A stretch of DNA of 64,000 bases from Siphonodentalium dalli (GCA_032622095.1 CP136064.1:276545614-276609613), one strand, 5' to 3'. Shown: positions 20,363 to 32,664, counted from the stretch's first letter. The notes: generated by a model from the sequence alone, not told the origin. Translations and numbers: made by a program.

Positions 20363-20809
20363 CAAGCCTGCAAATAACGTGTCTGTCATTTGCAGAATGA
20401 TGTCCCCAGAGGGTGAACTTAGTGACGCTATCCCGCATAGCGGGCTAGCATCACTAAATTCAACCTCTGGGAACCTCATTCTGCTTAGGCCTTCAACAGC
20501 TATGTTAGATTTAGGATCAGATTGAAGTTCCCCAGTTGAACTTGTTGATGATCACCCATTGGGCACCTCGATTATGAATTTTACCTTCTGCAAATTAGGG
20601 GATATAGAAACTTCCCAGATGGGAAAACGTAACTAAAAACAATGTTAATTTGATACTATAGATACTTCCCAGAAGATGTGGCATAAGCAGAATGAGGTCT
20701 CCAGAGGGTGAATTTGGTGATGCTAGCCTGCTGTGCGGGATAGCATCACTAAATTCACCCTCTGGGGACCTCATACTGCAAATGACGGACACGCAGGCTT
20801 GCTCCCAAA
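20355..20809. mobile_element. CAAGCCTG hAT-type MITE, full length
   Basis: The element is 20363-20801. The ends CAAGCCTGCAAATAACGTGT and the inverse, then a ~95-bp hairpin at each end (GTCCCCAGAGGGTGAA..TTCA(A/C)CCTCTGG) around a ~200-bp AT-rich centre. Flanks CTCCAAAA (20355-20362) and CTCCCAAA (20802-20809) are an 8-bp duplication with one mismatch. The centre includes AACTTCCCAGA and GGCACCTCGATTATG, shared with 39069-39514 and 41728-42174. Non-coding. Confidence 0.85.
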
Positions 20810-21081
20810 AAAATCATGGGTGGTCCACGAAGATAAACCCAACCCATTTCTAGATCTTAGAGGGCAACTATTATGAAATATACCTTGATGTCAGGTTAAC
20901 TCTGAATTAAGATGTCAAAAATTCATGTACAAAAATAGCATTATTACTCCAGCTAATTTCTATTGCAAACTCATTAATTCTACCTGCCCCATTGTGTTTC
21001 ACAAAATTCTGTATTACAAAACAAATTATTTCCATAAATAAAATAATAGACATCATGATTAATATTTAACACGTCATTAGA

Positions 21082-21307
21082 TTAACCCTTTGAGTGCCAG
21101 GTCGATTTTTGTATCAACCCATATACCCTGTGCCAATGCATTCTCTTATATATGCGAGTCGACCATAGGTCGCCTCGCATATATAAGAGAATGCATTGGC
21201 CTAACATTTTTTTTTTTTTTTTTACAATTTTAATAATTTATTCTTTAACAGACTTATTTTGTAGGTTTAGGGCCGATGAGATCGGCCCCTGGCACTCAAA
21301 GGGTTAA
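21082..21307. mobile_element. TTAA MITE, 'GAGTGCCAGG' subfamily, single hairpin
   Basis: TTAA lies at 21082-21085 and 21304-21307, with ends CCCTTTGAGTGCCAGG / CCTGGCACTCAAAGGG. One near-perfect hairpin of the shared ATGCATTCTCTTATATA module lies at about 21130-21200, then a T-run and GGCCGATGAGATCGGCC. A close relative is at 38812-39045. Confidence 0.88.
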
Positions 21308-21779
21308 TAGCGTGGTGTATGAATACTAACTGAGATTTTGAATATGGGGGTCCTTGAGGGTAAACCCAGTCCCAAATTTTTATGTTAAAAAATTTCCATG
21401 CCCCTCCCCCAGTTACTGCTGGGTTTATACAGTAAATGTTTAATGTCCTTAATCCATTACAGGAAGTTTTCATTGTGCCAACATTCAGATACAGGTAGGG
21501 AAGTCGCAATGGCCCCAAGACCAAAGCTTCAGCACATTAATCCCTACCTGTAATCTGATGACAGTAAATGAGTGCCGGCAAGTTAACAATTCACCTGGAT
21601 CACGAATGCGAGAGTTTGGGAAAGGTGAGCATGTTAGATTAATCTGAAGACACTACGATTTGTGATGTGATAACATGTCGTTAACTAGTGATATATTAAT
21701 TATATGCATGTACAGTTTGTGAAAAAGGCACATCTACATTTGTTTATCCTAATGCCTATAACACAGTGCTTGGTACTTT

Positions 21780-23045
21780 GGATAATGTGTGCTTTTTATG
21801 TGTACCCATATGTGTACCCGTCCGTCTGTCCGTAGACACTTGCTATCCGATTCAATTACTTGAATATTTTTTATAGGATCGTGTTCAAATTTTATGTGCA
21901 TGTTTATGATGACACACTCACCTGTATAGTTTTTGGTATCGATCAGTTGATCGGTTTAGAAATTATTAACACTTTGCATCCGCACATAGGCATGAGCTAT
22001 CCGATGCTGTAACAAAAGTAGTTTTTGTCTGATTGTTTTCATATTTGATATGTAGGTTTATGACCTCACCTGTATAGTTTTTGGTATCGATTAGTTGATC
22101 AGTTTAGAAAATAATTAACCCTTCACACACATGCTATCCAATGTAATAAGTTGAAAATATTTCTTCTGATCTGCCTCATATTTCTTACCTAGGTTATTCT
22201 TAGCATGGTCTTCATCTGTATGGTTTTTTGGTATTATTTAATTAACCCTTTTCACTCTTATGTTTACTTAGAACTCACACAAGCTGCTATGACTATAACA
22301 TTTTTTATCTGATCAACATCAATTTGGTACATGTGGTCCTCACCCCAAAATACAGATCAAGTTCAAATTTGGGTTTGATCCAATATATTTTAACAGAGTT
22401 ATGGCCCTTTATAATTCAAGTAACTGATAATGTTACACTGGTTAAAGCTATATGGTGGAGTGGTGGACAACTCTATTAGAAATATAATGATAACATTCCC
22501 TCTTGCTGAGGCAGACAAATAGCACATGAAATGAAATGAGTAATGACATCTGCTATAGAGCTATTATGGCCAGGGTTAGATGGATACCAAGATAAGTAGT
22601 ACTGATGGCTGGCTAATTGTCAAATTTGATAAATGACATGAGGCTCTTGTTTATCCTATTTTGAAATTTCATTACAGGCTGTCTGATAATGGACCCCTGA
22701 CCTACATAATTGTCTTCTATATTCCATTGATATGCTTAGAAAATAATTAACCCTTTCCAAGTTTCCAACAGACTCATGCTATAATGCACATGGGCTCTTC
22801 CTCATATGTCTTATCTTGGGTTATCTTCACACTATTCACTTATGGATTGTGGTCTTAATTGATTAATTGATTTTTGAAAAATATATTAACCCTTCAGACA
22901 CATTCTTTCGATATTACATTAAAACAATGGCTAATAGTCAATATAATCTTTATATGCAATGGGTTACAAGCAGATAAATGTACATTATTGTTTGAATTAT
23001 GCAGAAACATATTAAATGAACCCTCTTGTTGAATCAGGTTCATTA
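21780..23045. repeat. Eroded tandem array of a pearl/HINE-like element
   Basis: Blocks CACCTGTATAGTTTTTGGTA, ATTAGTTGATC and AAATAATTAACCCTT recur every ~180-200 bp (near 21920, 22070, 22215, 22740 and 22890), with CACATGCTATCC-type segments between. CCGTCCGTCTGTCCG near 21820 is typical of the start of such bivalve repeats, and CCTCTTGTTGAATC near 23025 of the end. No protein is encoded. Confidence 0.5.
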
Positions 23046-24390
23046 GTTAATGAACACTCATTAAGACACCAATTGAATATGCTTACAGATTATAGGTAAT
23101 GCATTATTTTGAAAATCAATATGGCAGATGTGGTTAATATTGCCAGGAACCTTATTTTCCCATCTGTTCATATTGTCATGGTATTGTTATGTCTTAAAAC
23201 CAATTGATTGAGTGCTACTAATACTTTCCTTTATATTAACTATGGTAATCTTTGAATTAAGGGTCATAGGGGCCAGCAAAACGCACCATATAATGGCTGT
23301 ATAACATTATATAGATAACACTTTTGTATTGTATAAACTACATGCATTTTTGACATGTTTTATAAACAAATAACAACTGTGAAGAATGGGGGGGGGGGGG
23401 GGGGGGTCATTAAAGTTAAAATTAAATATGAGATGGAATCCCACATGTTGTTCTAAGCAGTCTGGCTTATCAACTAATTATAATTTCTCTTTAGAAGTGA
23501 ATGAGATTTGAATAGCTGGTAGGTCAAAAGTGGCAGAAATAGATATTTAATAGTTTTGCTTCCAATGAGCTAACTTCAACTTATAAACATATCCTCAGAA
23601 ATAACTAAACCATTGGGTCTCACATAGAGAGGTCCTTGGATGAATAAGGATAGAGTTATTAGATTTAAAACACCCCCCTCCGCAACCCCAAATACTTTAA
23701 CCCCTTCTTAAGACAAATTATTTGAGCTATTGAATTCAAGATGGTGCTGATATATGGATACCTGTGATCATATCTTTGATAAATGATCAGTTATAGCTAA
23801 TCGCTATCACCCGGGTATGGGTTAAACATCTGCCGATCATTGACGTTATCTAAGTGAACCACCCTCTTTAATTTAATGCAATATGTGTTTCGACAAATAT
23901 TGTGGATTCATAGTACATCATCAGATTTGTACAAAATTGAGAGAAATTGGATAATTAAATAAAATGAATCTTGGAACACCGAATCACAATGGCGATTTTG
24001 ACATTAAATTGAGGCATGAATATTTGCTAATATTTATACTTGTTGTCAGTTGTTTACATGAATTTTTTTGGCAATGACAGAGTCTGAAATGGGCCTTACC
24101 TGAATCTATATGAAAGGCTCCTCATTGGTCATTAGCCTAACATGTGGCCATTCACTACAGTGTCCTCTAAATGTATTAATGTGACAGAAACCTGCAACAA
24201 AAAACCGCATTATTCCGGTTGCCATAGCATAATTATGCCTGTCATTTAGTGCATAATTTGACCCTAATACTATAGAATGGCGAATCCTAATCCGTTATAG
24301 TAAGTCATATCCCAAGGATTTGACAATTCGGTGTCTAAACAGTTTCAAAATTACAGCGAAAATGGCAGTCGAAAGTGAACAATTGAAGTG
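23046..24390. other. No gene recognised
   Basis: No supported coding region. A G homopolymer (~17) sits at about 23390-23406. Confidence 0.45.
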
Positions 24391-24775
24391 TTTTTAGCTC
24401 ACCTGAGACGAAGTCTCCGGTGGAGCTATAGTCATCACTAGTCGTCCGTCCGTCCGTCCGTCCGTCAACAATTCTTTAAACATCTTCTCCTCTGAAACCA
24501 TCAGACCGATTGGGTTTATATTTGGTGTGGATGTTCCCTAGGTGACTCTTATTCAGATTTGTTCAAATGAGGTCACCAAGTCAAATAGTTTTGATGTCAG
24601 GACCATAACTATTTTTCCACATATTAATTCTTAAAACGACTTCTTTTCTGAAGTTGTCGGGCCGAATGGGTTCATATTTGGTATGAGGGTACCTTGGGTG
24701 ACTGTGGTTCAGGTTTGTTCAAATGAGGTCACTGGGTCAAATGTGGGTGGGGCTATGGACATAAATCTGATTTTT
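24391..24775 (+). mobile_element. AGCTCACCTGAG repeat element (HINE/pearl-like)
   Basis: Begins TTTTTAGCTCACCTGAGACG with a short foldback (CTCC..GGTGGAGCT), then CGTCCGTCCGTCCGTCCG, then two ~160-bp units with CAGACCGATTGGGTT / GGGCCGAATGGGTT, ATATTTGG(T), GGTGACT and TTGTTCAAATGAGGTCAC. The architecture parallels the AGCTCAACTT elements but the core differs. The 3' end is unclear. AT-only low-complexity sequence follows (24800-24905). Confidence 0.6.
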
Positions 24776-25298
24776 TTCTTCTTTCGATTTAACTTATTAC
24801 TCAATTTAACCAAAAATATATATATTATATATATTTTGTATTTTTAATAAATAATTTTTTTTATTAAATAAAATATTTTATTTTAAATAAAATTAAAAAA
24901 AAATCATTAAAATTTTGAAGAACCTATGACATTACATCTTTGGGAGGGGGAGGGGAGGTACCTCTAGTCACTCCACTATATTTGGTTGAAATCAGGGGTT
25001 TGGGAGAAAGCAGGAACAGACAGATGTACATAAATGTTCAGTAAATTACTTTAATATCCTTGTATTCGCACTACAACAAGCCACCCATGTGCTCTGATGG
25101 TCAGTGATGGACACATGTTTATAAAACAGTGCCAGATGGATAGATAACAACTGCTATGCCATAGTGCTCTCCATCCCCAGAGAGTGTAATTCATGTCATT
25201 CATAATTTAAATGAGATTAATGGTGTTATCAATGAAGCACCCTTGTTGTTTACATTATCACTCAGTGGTCATTAAAATCAGATTAATTTCATTTTCTC

Positions 25299-25727
25299 CA
25301 AGCTTGAATTAAGAGTGTCTGGCATTTGTAGAATGAGGTTCCCAGAGGGTGAATTTAATTATGTTGCTCCACACAGCAGGCTAGCATCACCAAATAACCC
25401 TCTGAGGACCTCATTCTGCTTAGGCCTCATCTTCTGGGAATATCTAGTCTCAAATTAATATTTTTAGCTGATTTTTTTCCTTCTGTTCAGATTCTATATC
25501 CCCTAATTTGCAGAAGATAAAATGCATAATTGAGGTGCCCAATGGGTGTGTTTACATTGCCAACTTCAGCTGGAGAATTTCTATCTGTCCCTAGGTCTCC
25601 CATAGCAGTTGGGAATTAAGTAAAATTAGGTCCCCAGATTGTGAATTTGGTGATGCTATCCCACCTTACAGAATAGCATCACTACTTTCACTCTTTGGGG
25701 ACTTCAGACATACTGAATTCAGGCTTG
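25299..25727. mobile_element. CAAGCTTG hAT-type MITE, diverged
   Basis: Same family as 20363-20801. The left end CAAGCTTGAATTAAGAGTGT and right end AATTCAGGCTTG are partly matching; both ~95-bp hairpins are present but mutated, and the middle has TTTGCAGAAGATAAAATGC and GGTGCCCAATGGGTG. No target duplication is detectable, so this is an old copy. Confidence 0.75.
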
Positions 25728-25789
25728 GCTGTTCCAATATTTTCTTAACAACCACTTATCTATGTGAACTCATTATACCTAATTATGAA

Positions 25790-26160
25790 CAAACAATGGA
25801 GGTATATTGCTGTTGTTGGATTGAAACTGTCGGTCTGTCAGAGCATCCTTCCATCCATTGGTCTGTCCATCCAATCCGTCAACAATTGTTTTCTTCTCGA
25901 GATCCATATGAAATCCTTACCTGTAGGCGAGTCACGTTCAGATTTGTTCAAATAAGTTCATCGAGTCAAATGGGAGGGATGCCAGGGCCGTCACTTTCTC
26001 TCTCCTTAGTAATTCTAACAACTATTACTTCTCAAGAACCTTCAAGTCTATTTAGCTTATATTTGGTATGCAGCGTCCTTGGGCGGCATGTTCAGATCTG
26101 TTCCAATGGGGTCATTTTTTGGAAAATCAATTAACTTCAACTCTTAAAAGCCACTGTTTA
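25790..26160 (+). repeat. Decayed AGCTCACCTGAG-family array
   Basis: Degenerate relatives of 24391-24775: GTCTGTCCATCCAATCCG then TCAACAATTGTTTTC, CAGATTTGTTCAAATAAG, TTTAGCTTATATTTGGTA and GTTCAGATCTGTTCCAATGG. The two overlapping open frames here are repeat by-products. Confidence 0.55.
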
Positions 26161-27856
26161 AAATTACTAGATGAATAGATCTCATACATGGGGATTCATG
26201 TTTGTTCAACTAGGGGCAGAGGTAAGAGTTATAGCTCCCCCACCCACACTACTTGTATCTATGTTGTATGCTACTGTTATAATAATATATAGATTCCTCT
26301 TGAAAATTTCGTTTCTGATACAACATTAGTTGTAGATTAGATTTTCACAACAAAAATAAAAACATATGAATAGTTCTCATAATTTGATTTTAATTTCCAA
26401 CTACCGGTAGTATGTTTTTAAACCAACAGTCCATATTTGCCGACTTCATGTTAAACTGTTGTAATGGGGCACAAATTTTGACTTTATGGGAGATGTCAGG
26501 CTGAAAATTCCCAAAAGTTTGAGAGCTTGAAGCACCCATTCCAGTTATTAAATTTCAACATAAGAGGGGTGTGCAAAATTAATTTTGTGAACTTAGGACT
26601 ATGGAATGGTTAAGATTATCTTGTTTGAAAGGGGGGTTGGAGATTTGACAGTAGTGTGCACTTTCAAATTTCAAGGTGAAGAGCTCGGCTCATCAGCAAA
26701 TCCCGAGCTACATGTATGTCCCTGTTTAGAACTACTTGTCTTAACTTATTTTGACAAGTACTGACTGTGTTAGTCTTCAAAGTCCCTTTCTTCTCAGTCT
26801 TTACAGTAGGTGAACGTCTCCACAGTCATTGACTGTCTTGTTGTTTTTTTTGTTGATTTTTTTACTAAATCTTTCGATATCGAATAAATGTATAGCCAAT
26901 ATGTAGTCATATATGCCACCATATGAGTTTCGTCACATTCACAAAAGAATCAAAGCCGACATGAAAACGAGTGTCGCTTGTAGGATTAGTCTAAATTGAT
27001 TTATTGCACCCGCATGGCTACACTGCATGTGGTCAGCTGCTAGCTAATTGATTTTTGCGCCTGTGTTAGTCGACACATGGACAGCCTATAATCACTGTAC
27101 ATTATTTTTTTATTCTGGTATAGACATTTGAAATCGGGAGATTCTGTTTCCGGATCGGGAGCGCGGGAAAAGACGATTAAAATCGGGAGTTTCCCGCGAA
27201 AATGGGAGGGTAAACAAGTCTGGTCACAAGCCAATAAATGAGAGTCTCAAATCTACTTGTCACCACAGTTGAAATATATAAATCCACGTGCACGGGTCAC
27301 AACTGCAAGGAAAGTTTTTCGCTTGTTTGACTTCTGCCTTCTACTTATGGTGGTTCTTCCGTGCAATGACGGATTAAATTATAAGAAATAATTCTTGTTT
27401 TGAATAAGGTTATGGGTGTTAACCCATAAATTTGCAGATAATTTACTATAACGCGCGGTTATCTAATAGCTAGAGTGAAATAGCGACATATTTCACTGGC
27501 TTTTAAGAGATAAATACAATTATCTAGGTTTCGGTAGTTTTCCGCTATTTTATAGGCAAGCATATAATAAAATGAATTATGGATATATCACCTGTATTCA
27601 GTTTTCCAATAATAGCTGAGTTTGACAATGTAAAATTGTTAACACGTCATTGACCTCAGATCTGTAAAGTGATCTATTACGTATGCCATAAACCAATGAA
27701 ATCGTGCACAGTCTGCCACTCTCCAATGAAATGGAGGGAATCCCTTCAATACAGAAACTCATTTTAAGAGAGACATCTAGCGACGTATATCTGATAGGAG
27801 TTTCATCGGCTTTTCAAAGAGAATTGTCAGGTCACAAACCTATAAATCACAAAGCC
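26161..27856. other. No gene recognised
   Basis: No convincing exon. Upstream exons of the XRCC1-domain gene were looked for here (an exon carrying the middle of that domain should precede 28130) and none was identified by eye. GGGAGTTTCCCGCG near 27185 is a small self-complementary patch. Confidence 0.45.
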
Positions 27857-28085
27857 TTAACCCTTTCATTACGGGAGCTGCGCTATTTCACCATTGAAAA
27901 TCCTGGGTCAGTGAATTCTCTATATAAGATAATGCAATCGCTTGCAACAATGTCAAGCTAAATATTGTTAGGCCAATGTATTCTTTTATATATGCGAGGC
28001 TCCCTATGGGCAACTCGCATACATAACAATGCATTGGCACATGGTTTTTGCAAAATTTCAGGAAGCTACTGTCATGTAATGTTCA
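27857..28085. mobile_element. TTAA MITE, 'CATTACGGGAG' subfamily, decayed
   Basis: TTAA at 27857-27860, then CCCTTTCATTACGGGAGC. The shared ATGCATTCTC hairpin module appears twice but is damaged (27915-27935; 27975-28035). The right end GAAGCTACTGTCATGTAATG is followed by TTCA instead of TTAA. It ends about 45 bases upstream of exon A of the XRCC1-domain gene. Confidence 0.75.
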
Positions 28086-28129
28086 AAGGCTTTATGCTGT
28101 CGTGATTATAATCAGCAATTTTATTTCAG

Positions 28130-28328
28130 AACATTTTATTAGTGAGGTGGCTTGTAAAGAATGGGACAGAATCAAGGTTGTCTGCTGTCAGCCATTTCGT
28201 AAAGATCTCCAGTTCGGACTCTCTTTTCTGAGAGTGAAATCTGAACGATTGCCGAGTGAGATGAAAGCCCCGATTGCTAACGGCATCACAACGATGAAAG
28301 AGAAATTCATGAAGCATATAGGGGAGAA
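28130..28328 (+). CDS. XRCC1 N-terminal-domain protein, exon A (end of domain)
   Basis: Acceptor TTTTATTTCAG at 28119-28129 and donor GTATGT at 28329 define a 199-bp exon (enters with two bases of a codon, leaves after two). The residues KEWDRIKVVCCQPF then FGLSFLRV match the conserved last strands of the XRCC1 N-terminal domain (animal XRCC1 has KRWDRVKIVCSQPY.. FGLSFVRF). In XRCC1 this domain binds nicked/gapped DNA and polymerase beta in base-excision and single-strand-break repair. After it come ~40 Lys/Glu-rich residues (SERLPSEMKAPIANG, TMKEKFMKHIG). Could be XRCC1 itself or an XNDC1N-type protein; no BRCT domain is seen in the window. Earlier exons are not located. MITEs flank the exon within 45 bp on both sides. 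Confidence 0.85.
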
Positions 28329-28348
28329 GTATGTATTTCTTGAATATA

Positions 28349-28467
28349 TACAGTTATGCCGAGAGCTTTCCAATGAATGGCAACAAGCCATATTTCCGAC
28401 TAAATCCTGAAAAGTTACCCATAATTCTTCTGTGGTTAAAGAGTCAATTAATTAGAGCATTACTGTA
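28349..28467. mobile_element. Palindromic TA MITE, internally deleted, next to a splice donor
   Basis: TA, CAGTTATGCC, then an immediate jump to the right arm (GAGAGCTTTCCAATGAATGG..) ending GCATTACTG, TA. The left arm is almost wholly deleted, leaving 115 bp (28351-28465). It begins 22 bases after the donor of exon A. Confidence 0.78.
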
Positions 28468-28494
28468 CTACAATCATTTTATTATGCCTGATCC

Positions 28495-28935
28495 CCAAAG
28501 GTGGTATTTAGTCGAGGGCTCCGTATCGTGTAGCATCTGTCTGGCCATCCGTATAAACAGATAACCTTGTAACTCGGGTGTTAATTATACAATTTCGTTG
28601 TCCTTTTAACATGGTGATAGTACAGCTTGGGGGGAAAGATAACCACATACTACAGGTTTCGTCCATGTTTACCCGAGTTACGGCATGTGTTTGACTTGGA
28701 AATGTGTAAATTTTTGGCCCAAAAGAACATTTCAGCTTGTATCTTGGGCATGGATTATAGGATTTGGTTGTGCTTTGGTGTGGTGACAGTACAGTTTGGG
28801 TGAAAGGATGCATACTATGTGTTTTGTCCATTCATTTGTACCAGAGTTATGGCCCTTGTTTGACTTGGAATTTTGTCTCTGTATGAGCATTTCAGCTTGT
28901 AACTCGGGCATGGGTTATCAGTTGTATTGGGTAGA
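28495..28935 (+). repeat. ~165-bp tandem repeat element (pearl-like)
   Basis: About 2.3 units: TTTCAGCTTGTA(A/T)CT(C/T)GGGCATGG, TGGTGA(C/T)AGTACAG(C/T)TTGG, CATACTA and GTCCAT, ACC(C/A)GAGTTA(C/T)GGC, TTTGACTTGGAA. Starts downstream of GGTGGTATTTAGTCGAGGGC. It lies in the intron between exons A and B. Confidence 0.6.
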
Positions 28936-29015
28936 TGGGAGCTATGGCCAACTTTGACCGCCAAATGTGGAATCATCACGACACAATTGGCCCGAGAGCA
29001 ACTAACCGTTGCGTG

Positions 29016-29364
29016 TTAACCCTTTACCCAACAGAAGGGCCCTGTGCCAATGCATTCTCTTATATATGCGAGTCGACCATAGGTCGCCTCGCATATATAA
29101 GAGAATGCATTGGCTTAACACATTAAAAATTATAAAATTGTTAAAGATGCATTCTCTTATATATGCGAGGCGACCTATGGTCGACTCGCATATATAAGAG
29201 AATGCATTGGCACAGGGCATAACTGTAACTATCACAATGTGGTCAATGAGACGGTTCCAATGATATCCATATTTGTATGGTTTTATTGAGACAGACCCAA
29301 GATATTTTAGGCTGTTGAAGCTTTATTTGGCCGGTTTTGGCCGGTTTGTTGGGTAAAGGGTTAA
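29016..29364. mobile_element. TTAA MITE, CCCAACA subfamily, two hairpins
   Basis: TTAA at 29016-29019 and 29361-29364; ends CCCTTTACCCAACA / TGTTGGGTAAAGGG. Near-identical to 8909-9300, but the linker between the two ATGCATTCTCTTATATA hairpins is ~50 bp shorter. Open frames here are palindrome artefacts. Confidence 0.88.
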
Positions 29365-29478
29365 AGGATGGCTCAGAAAACTTCAATTGATACTCCTGCT
29401 CCCACCCGAACATATTCAGGATGATAGATTTCCTGAATAAATAATATCAAGCCTTTCAGGAACCGACCATCATCCAAC

Positions 29479-29806
29479 CAAGTCTCAGTATAGTGTGCCT
29501 GTCATTTGCTGATTGAGGTCAGTGGAGGATGACGCTATCCCGCTTAGTGGCTAGCATCACAAAATTCATGCTCTGGGGACCTCGTCCTGTTTTAGTCCTC
29601 ATCTTCTCTGGAAAGTTTCTTTATTATCATATTTCAATAGAAACTTCTTCACATAGATTCTATTTTGTTTAGTTTAGTTTCTCTATATCCCCAAATTGGC
29701 AGACGACACATTGCATAATCGCGGTTCCCAATGGGTGTACATCACAATATTAACCATTTGGGAACTTCAATCTGAGTATGTCTCCCATAGCAGATGAGGC
29801 CATGCA
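29479..29806. mobile_element. CAAGTCTC hAT-type MITE, right-truncated
   Basis: The left end CAAGTCTCAGTATAGTG, damaged first hairpin (GGATGACGCTATCCCGC..TAGCATCACAAAATTCA), and central part (GGAAAGTTTCTTTATTATCA, TTCTCTATATCCCC) are present. Homology ends near GATGAGGCCATGCAGG where the next tandem repeat begins; the right hairpin is lost. Confidence 0.7.
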
Positions 29807-30350
29807 GGTTTCTTTGATCTGAACCAAAGTTGGTGTGTGGATTGCCCAGCTAAAAATATGGGTTCCGTCTAATTATTTTTACATGAGTTACGGCCCTTTT
29901 CAACTTAGAATTTGACCATCTGTTAACATTTTTAGTTTGTGACTGATAATTCTAGTTTGGATTATTTGATCTGAACCAAAGTTAGTACCGGTATGTGTAT
30001 TTCCCAGCTACAAATACAGGTCAAGATCGAATTAGATTCCGTCCAATTATTGTTACATGAGTTACTGCCCTTTTTCCATTTAGAATTTGACAGATATCAT
30101 AACACTTTGGTTTCCGACCGATAATTACTGTTTGGATTATCTGATATTAACCAAAGCTTGTATGTGTGTTTCCCAGCTAAAGGTACATGCTATGTTTTAA
30201 TATGGGTTCTGTCCATTTATTTTTATATTAGGGGTATATCAGATATTCCTTGTAGGTTCAAATTATTATTATATTTTGTGGTAGTACAATTTAAAACGGC
30301 TAAAGTGCATATTTTGCCACGCCCTAGCGATGCTCTTGTTACAGTATGTA
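29807..30350 (+). repeat. ~165-bp tandem repeat element (pearl-like), three units
   Basis: Three units with TTTGATCTGAACCAAAG, TTTCCCAGCTA, GTCCAATTATT, ACATGAGTTAC(G/T)GCCC and TTAGAATTTGAC. It terminates in CCACGCCCTAGCGATGCTCT, TGTT, a terminal-looking GC-rich block. Intronic (A-B). Confidence 0.6.
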
Positions 30351-30654
30351 ACACAGATAAAAAAAAACAAGTATGTCCTTTAATTTTCCCCAATTAAATA
30401 CCCTCAATTAAATTTGGCAAATATTTTTGAAATTTGACAAATAATAATTTCATTTGGCAAAAAGTTTGGCAAGAGAAAATTTTGGTCCAGTACCAACCCG
30501 CTTGTAGCTAGACATGTTTACGCCAATTTTGGGAAATGGATCTTCCAAATTCGGGAGATCTGCCTCAAATTCAGAAAACTTTGTATAACTAAAATCTTTC
30601 TGGTCCTACCATACATCAAGGAAGAAATTGTCTTTGACAACACTGTGCTCCTGA

Positions 30655-32392
30655 GGAAAGCATGCAGAGTTACATGTAATCCCACTGTGATCAGCTGTGA
30701 TGACCTGGTCATGCAGAGTTACATGTAAACCCACTGATCAGCTGTGATGACCTGGTCATGCAGAGTTACATGTAAACCCACTGATCAGCTGTGATGACCT
30801 GGTCATGCAGAGTTACATGTAATCCCACTGTGATCAGCTGTGATGACCTGGTCATGCAGAGTTACATGTAATCCCACTGTGATCAGCTGTGATGACCTGG
30901 TCATGCAGAGTTCCATGTAAACCCACTGATCAGCTGTGATGACCTGGTCATGCAGAGTTACATGTAATCCCACTGTGATCAGCTGTGATGACCTGGTCAT
31001 GCAGAGTTACATCTAATCCCACTCTGTGTGAGGTAACGAACAGAACACATAGATATATGTACAAGTCTTTAATACGTTACAAGTCTTTAATACGTCGTGA
31101 ATACAAGAAGTGTATATAGATGTGACAAACTATGACCCTAGTATTACATTAGTCGAGCCTCTACGCGTTAGAGGCTCGGAAGTGGAGTAGGAAAAGCATG
31201 ATAACTTGGGGAATTGTATTTACTTATATACCATGTGGGTGAGTATATAATGAAGTGCTTGGTAATACACATCGGGATTGGTCCCGCTGTTATGGTCATT
31301 TCCTATGACCATATTTGGGGAGCTGTCTTCATTGTGTGTAGGTCTTGGTAGGGAGTAAGATGTATGAGGTTTCCAAGGAACCGAACACGGATATTCGTAA
31401 TGGGGCATGTGTATCATGTCACATCTGATCAGCTGTGATGACCTGGTCATGCAGCGTTACATGTAAACCCACTTTGATCAGCTGTGATGACCTGGTCATG
31501 CAGAGTTACATGTAAACCCACTGTGATCAGCTGTGATGACCTGGTCATGCAGAGTTACATGTAATCCCACTGTGATCAGCTGTGATGACCTGGTCATGCA
31601 GAGTTACATGTAATCCCACTGTGATCAGCTGTGATGACCTGGTCATGCAGAGTTACATCTAATCCCACTCTGTGTGAGGTAACGAACAGAACACATAGAT
31701 ATCTGTACAAGTCTTTAATGCGTTACAAGTCTTTAATACGTCGTGAATACAAGAAGTGTATATAGATGTGACAAACTATGACCCTAGTATTACATTAGTC
31801 GAGCCTCTACGCGTTAGAGGCTCGGAAGTGGAGTAGGAAAAGCATGATAACTTGGGGAATTGTATTTACTTATATACCATGTGGGTGAGTATATAATGAG
31901 GTGCTTGGTAATACACATCGGGATTGGTCCCGCTGTTATGGTCATTTCCTATGACCATATTTGGGGAGCCGTCTTCATTGTGTGTAGGTCTTGGTAGGGA
32001 GTAAGATGTATGAGGTTTCCAAGGAACCGAACACGGATATTCGTAATGGGGCATGTGTATCATGTCACATCTGATCAGCTGTGATGACCTGGTCATGCAG
32101 AGTTACATGTAAACCCACTTTGATCAGCTGTGATGACCTGGTCATGCAGAGTTACATGTAAACCCACTGTGATCAGCTGTGATGACCTGGTCATGCAGAG
32201 TTACATGTAAACCCACTTTGATCAGCTGTGATGACCTGGTCATGCAGAGTTACATGTAAACCCACTCTGATCAGCTGTGATGACCTGGTCATGCAGAGTT
32301 ACATGTAAACCCACTGTGATCAGCTTTGATGACCTGGTCATGCAGAGTTACATGTAAACCCACTGTGATCAGCTTTGATGATCCAGTCATCC
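30655..32392. repeat. ~50-bp minisatellite with 646-bp higher-order duplication
   Basis: The ~48-50-bp unit GATCAGCTGTGATGACCTGG, TCATGCAGAGTTACATGTAA, (A/T)CCCACT(GT) occupies 30655-31018, 31424-31665 and 32070-32392. Between the blocks are two almost identical ~405-bp single-copy segments (31022-31423 and 31668-32069), offset by exactly 646 bases. Each contains the palindrome GAGCCTCTACGCGTTAGAGG, CTC. The pattern shows a block-plus-spacer unit was duplicated as a whole. The open frames are repeat by-products. Intronic (A-B). Confidence 0.9.
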
Positions 32393-32494
32393 AGCTGATC
32401 TTTGCTCTGTTATTACATGATATATCATCACTTCTTTTATTTAAAAACTTTGGGTTTTGGTAAATATTAAGATTCTGTTTTTGCTGGATAATTG

Positions 32495-32632
32495 GAGACT
32501 AGATACTTCCCAGATAATGAGGCCTAAGCAGAATGAGGTCCCCAGAGGGTTAATTTGCTGACATAACCTGCTGTGCAGGATAGCATCCATAAATTCACCC
32601 TTTTGGGACCTCTTCCTGCAAATTACAAACTA
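32495..32632. mobile_element. hAT-type MITE right end (left-truncated)
   Basis: Right hairpin of the CAAGCC family (AGCAGAATGAGGTCCCCAGA..GGACCTCTTCCTGCAAATTA), mutated, with only ~30 bases of the centre. It ends about 30 bases before exon B. Confidence 0.65.
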
Positions 32633-32664
32633 TTCTATTTATCTGTACTTACCTGAATTTCTAG

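Noticed and set aside
26161-27856. Upstream exons of the XRCC1-domain gene
   Set aside because: No frame resembling the earlier strands of the domain with proper splice sites could be found by eye; left unassigned rather than guessed.
31220-32096. Two identical 76-residue minus-strand frames
   Set aside because: They lie in the duplicated 405-bp spacer and minisatellite, differ only by the duplication, and have no recognised domain or splice context.
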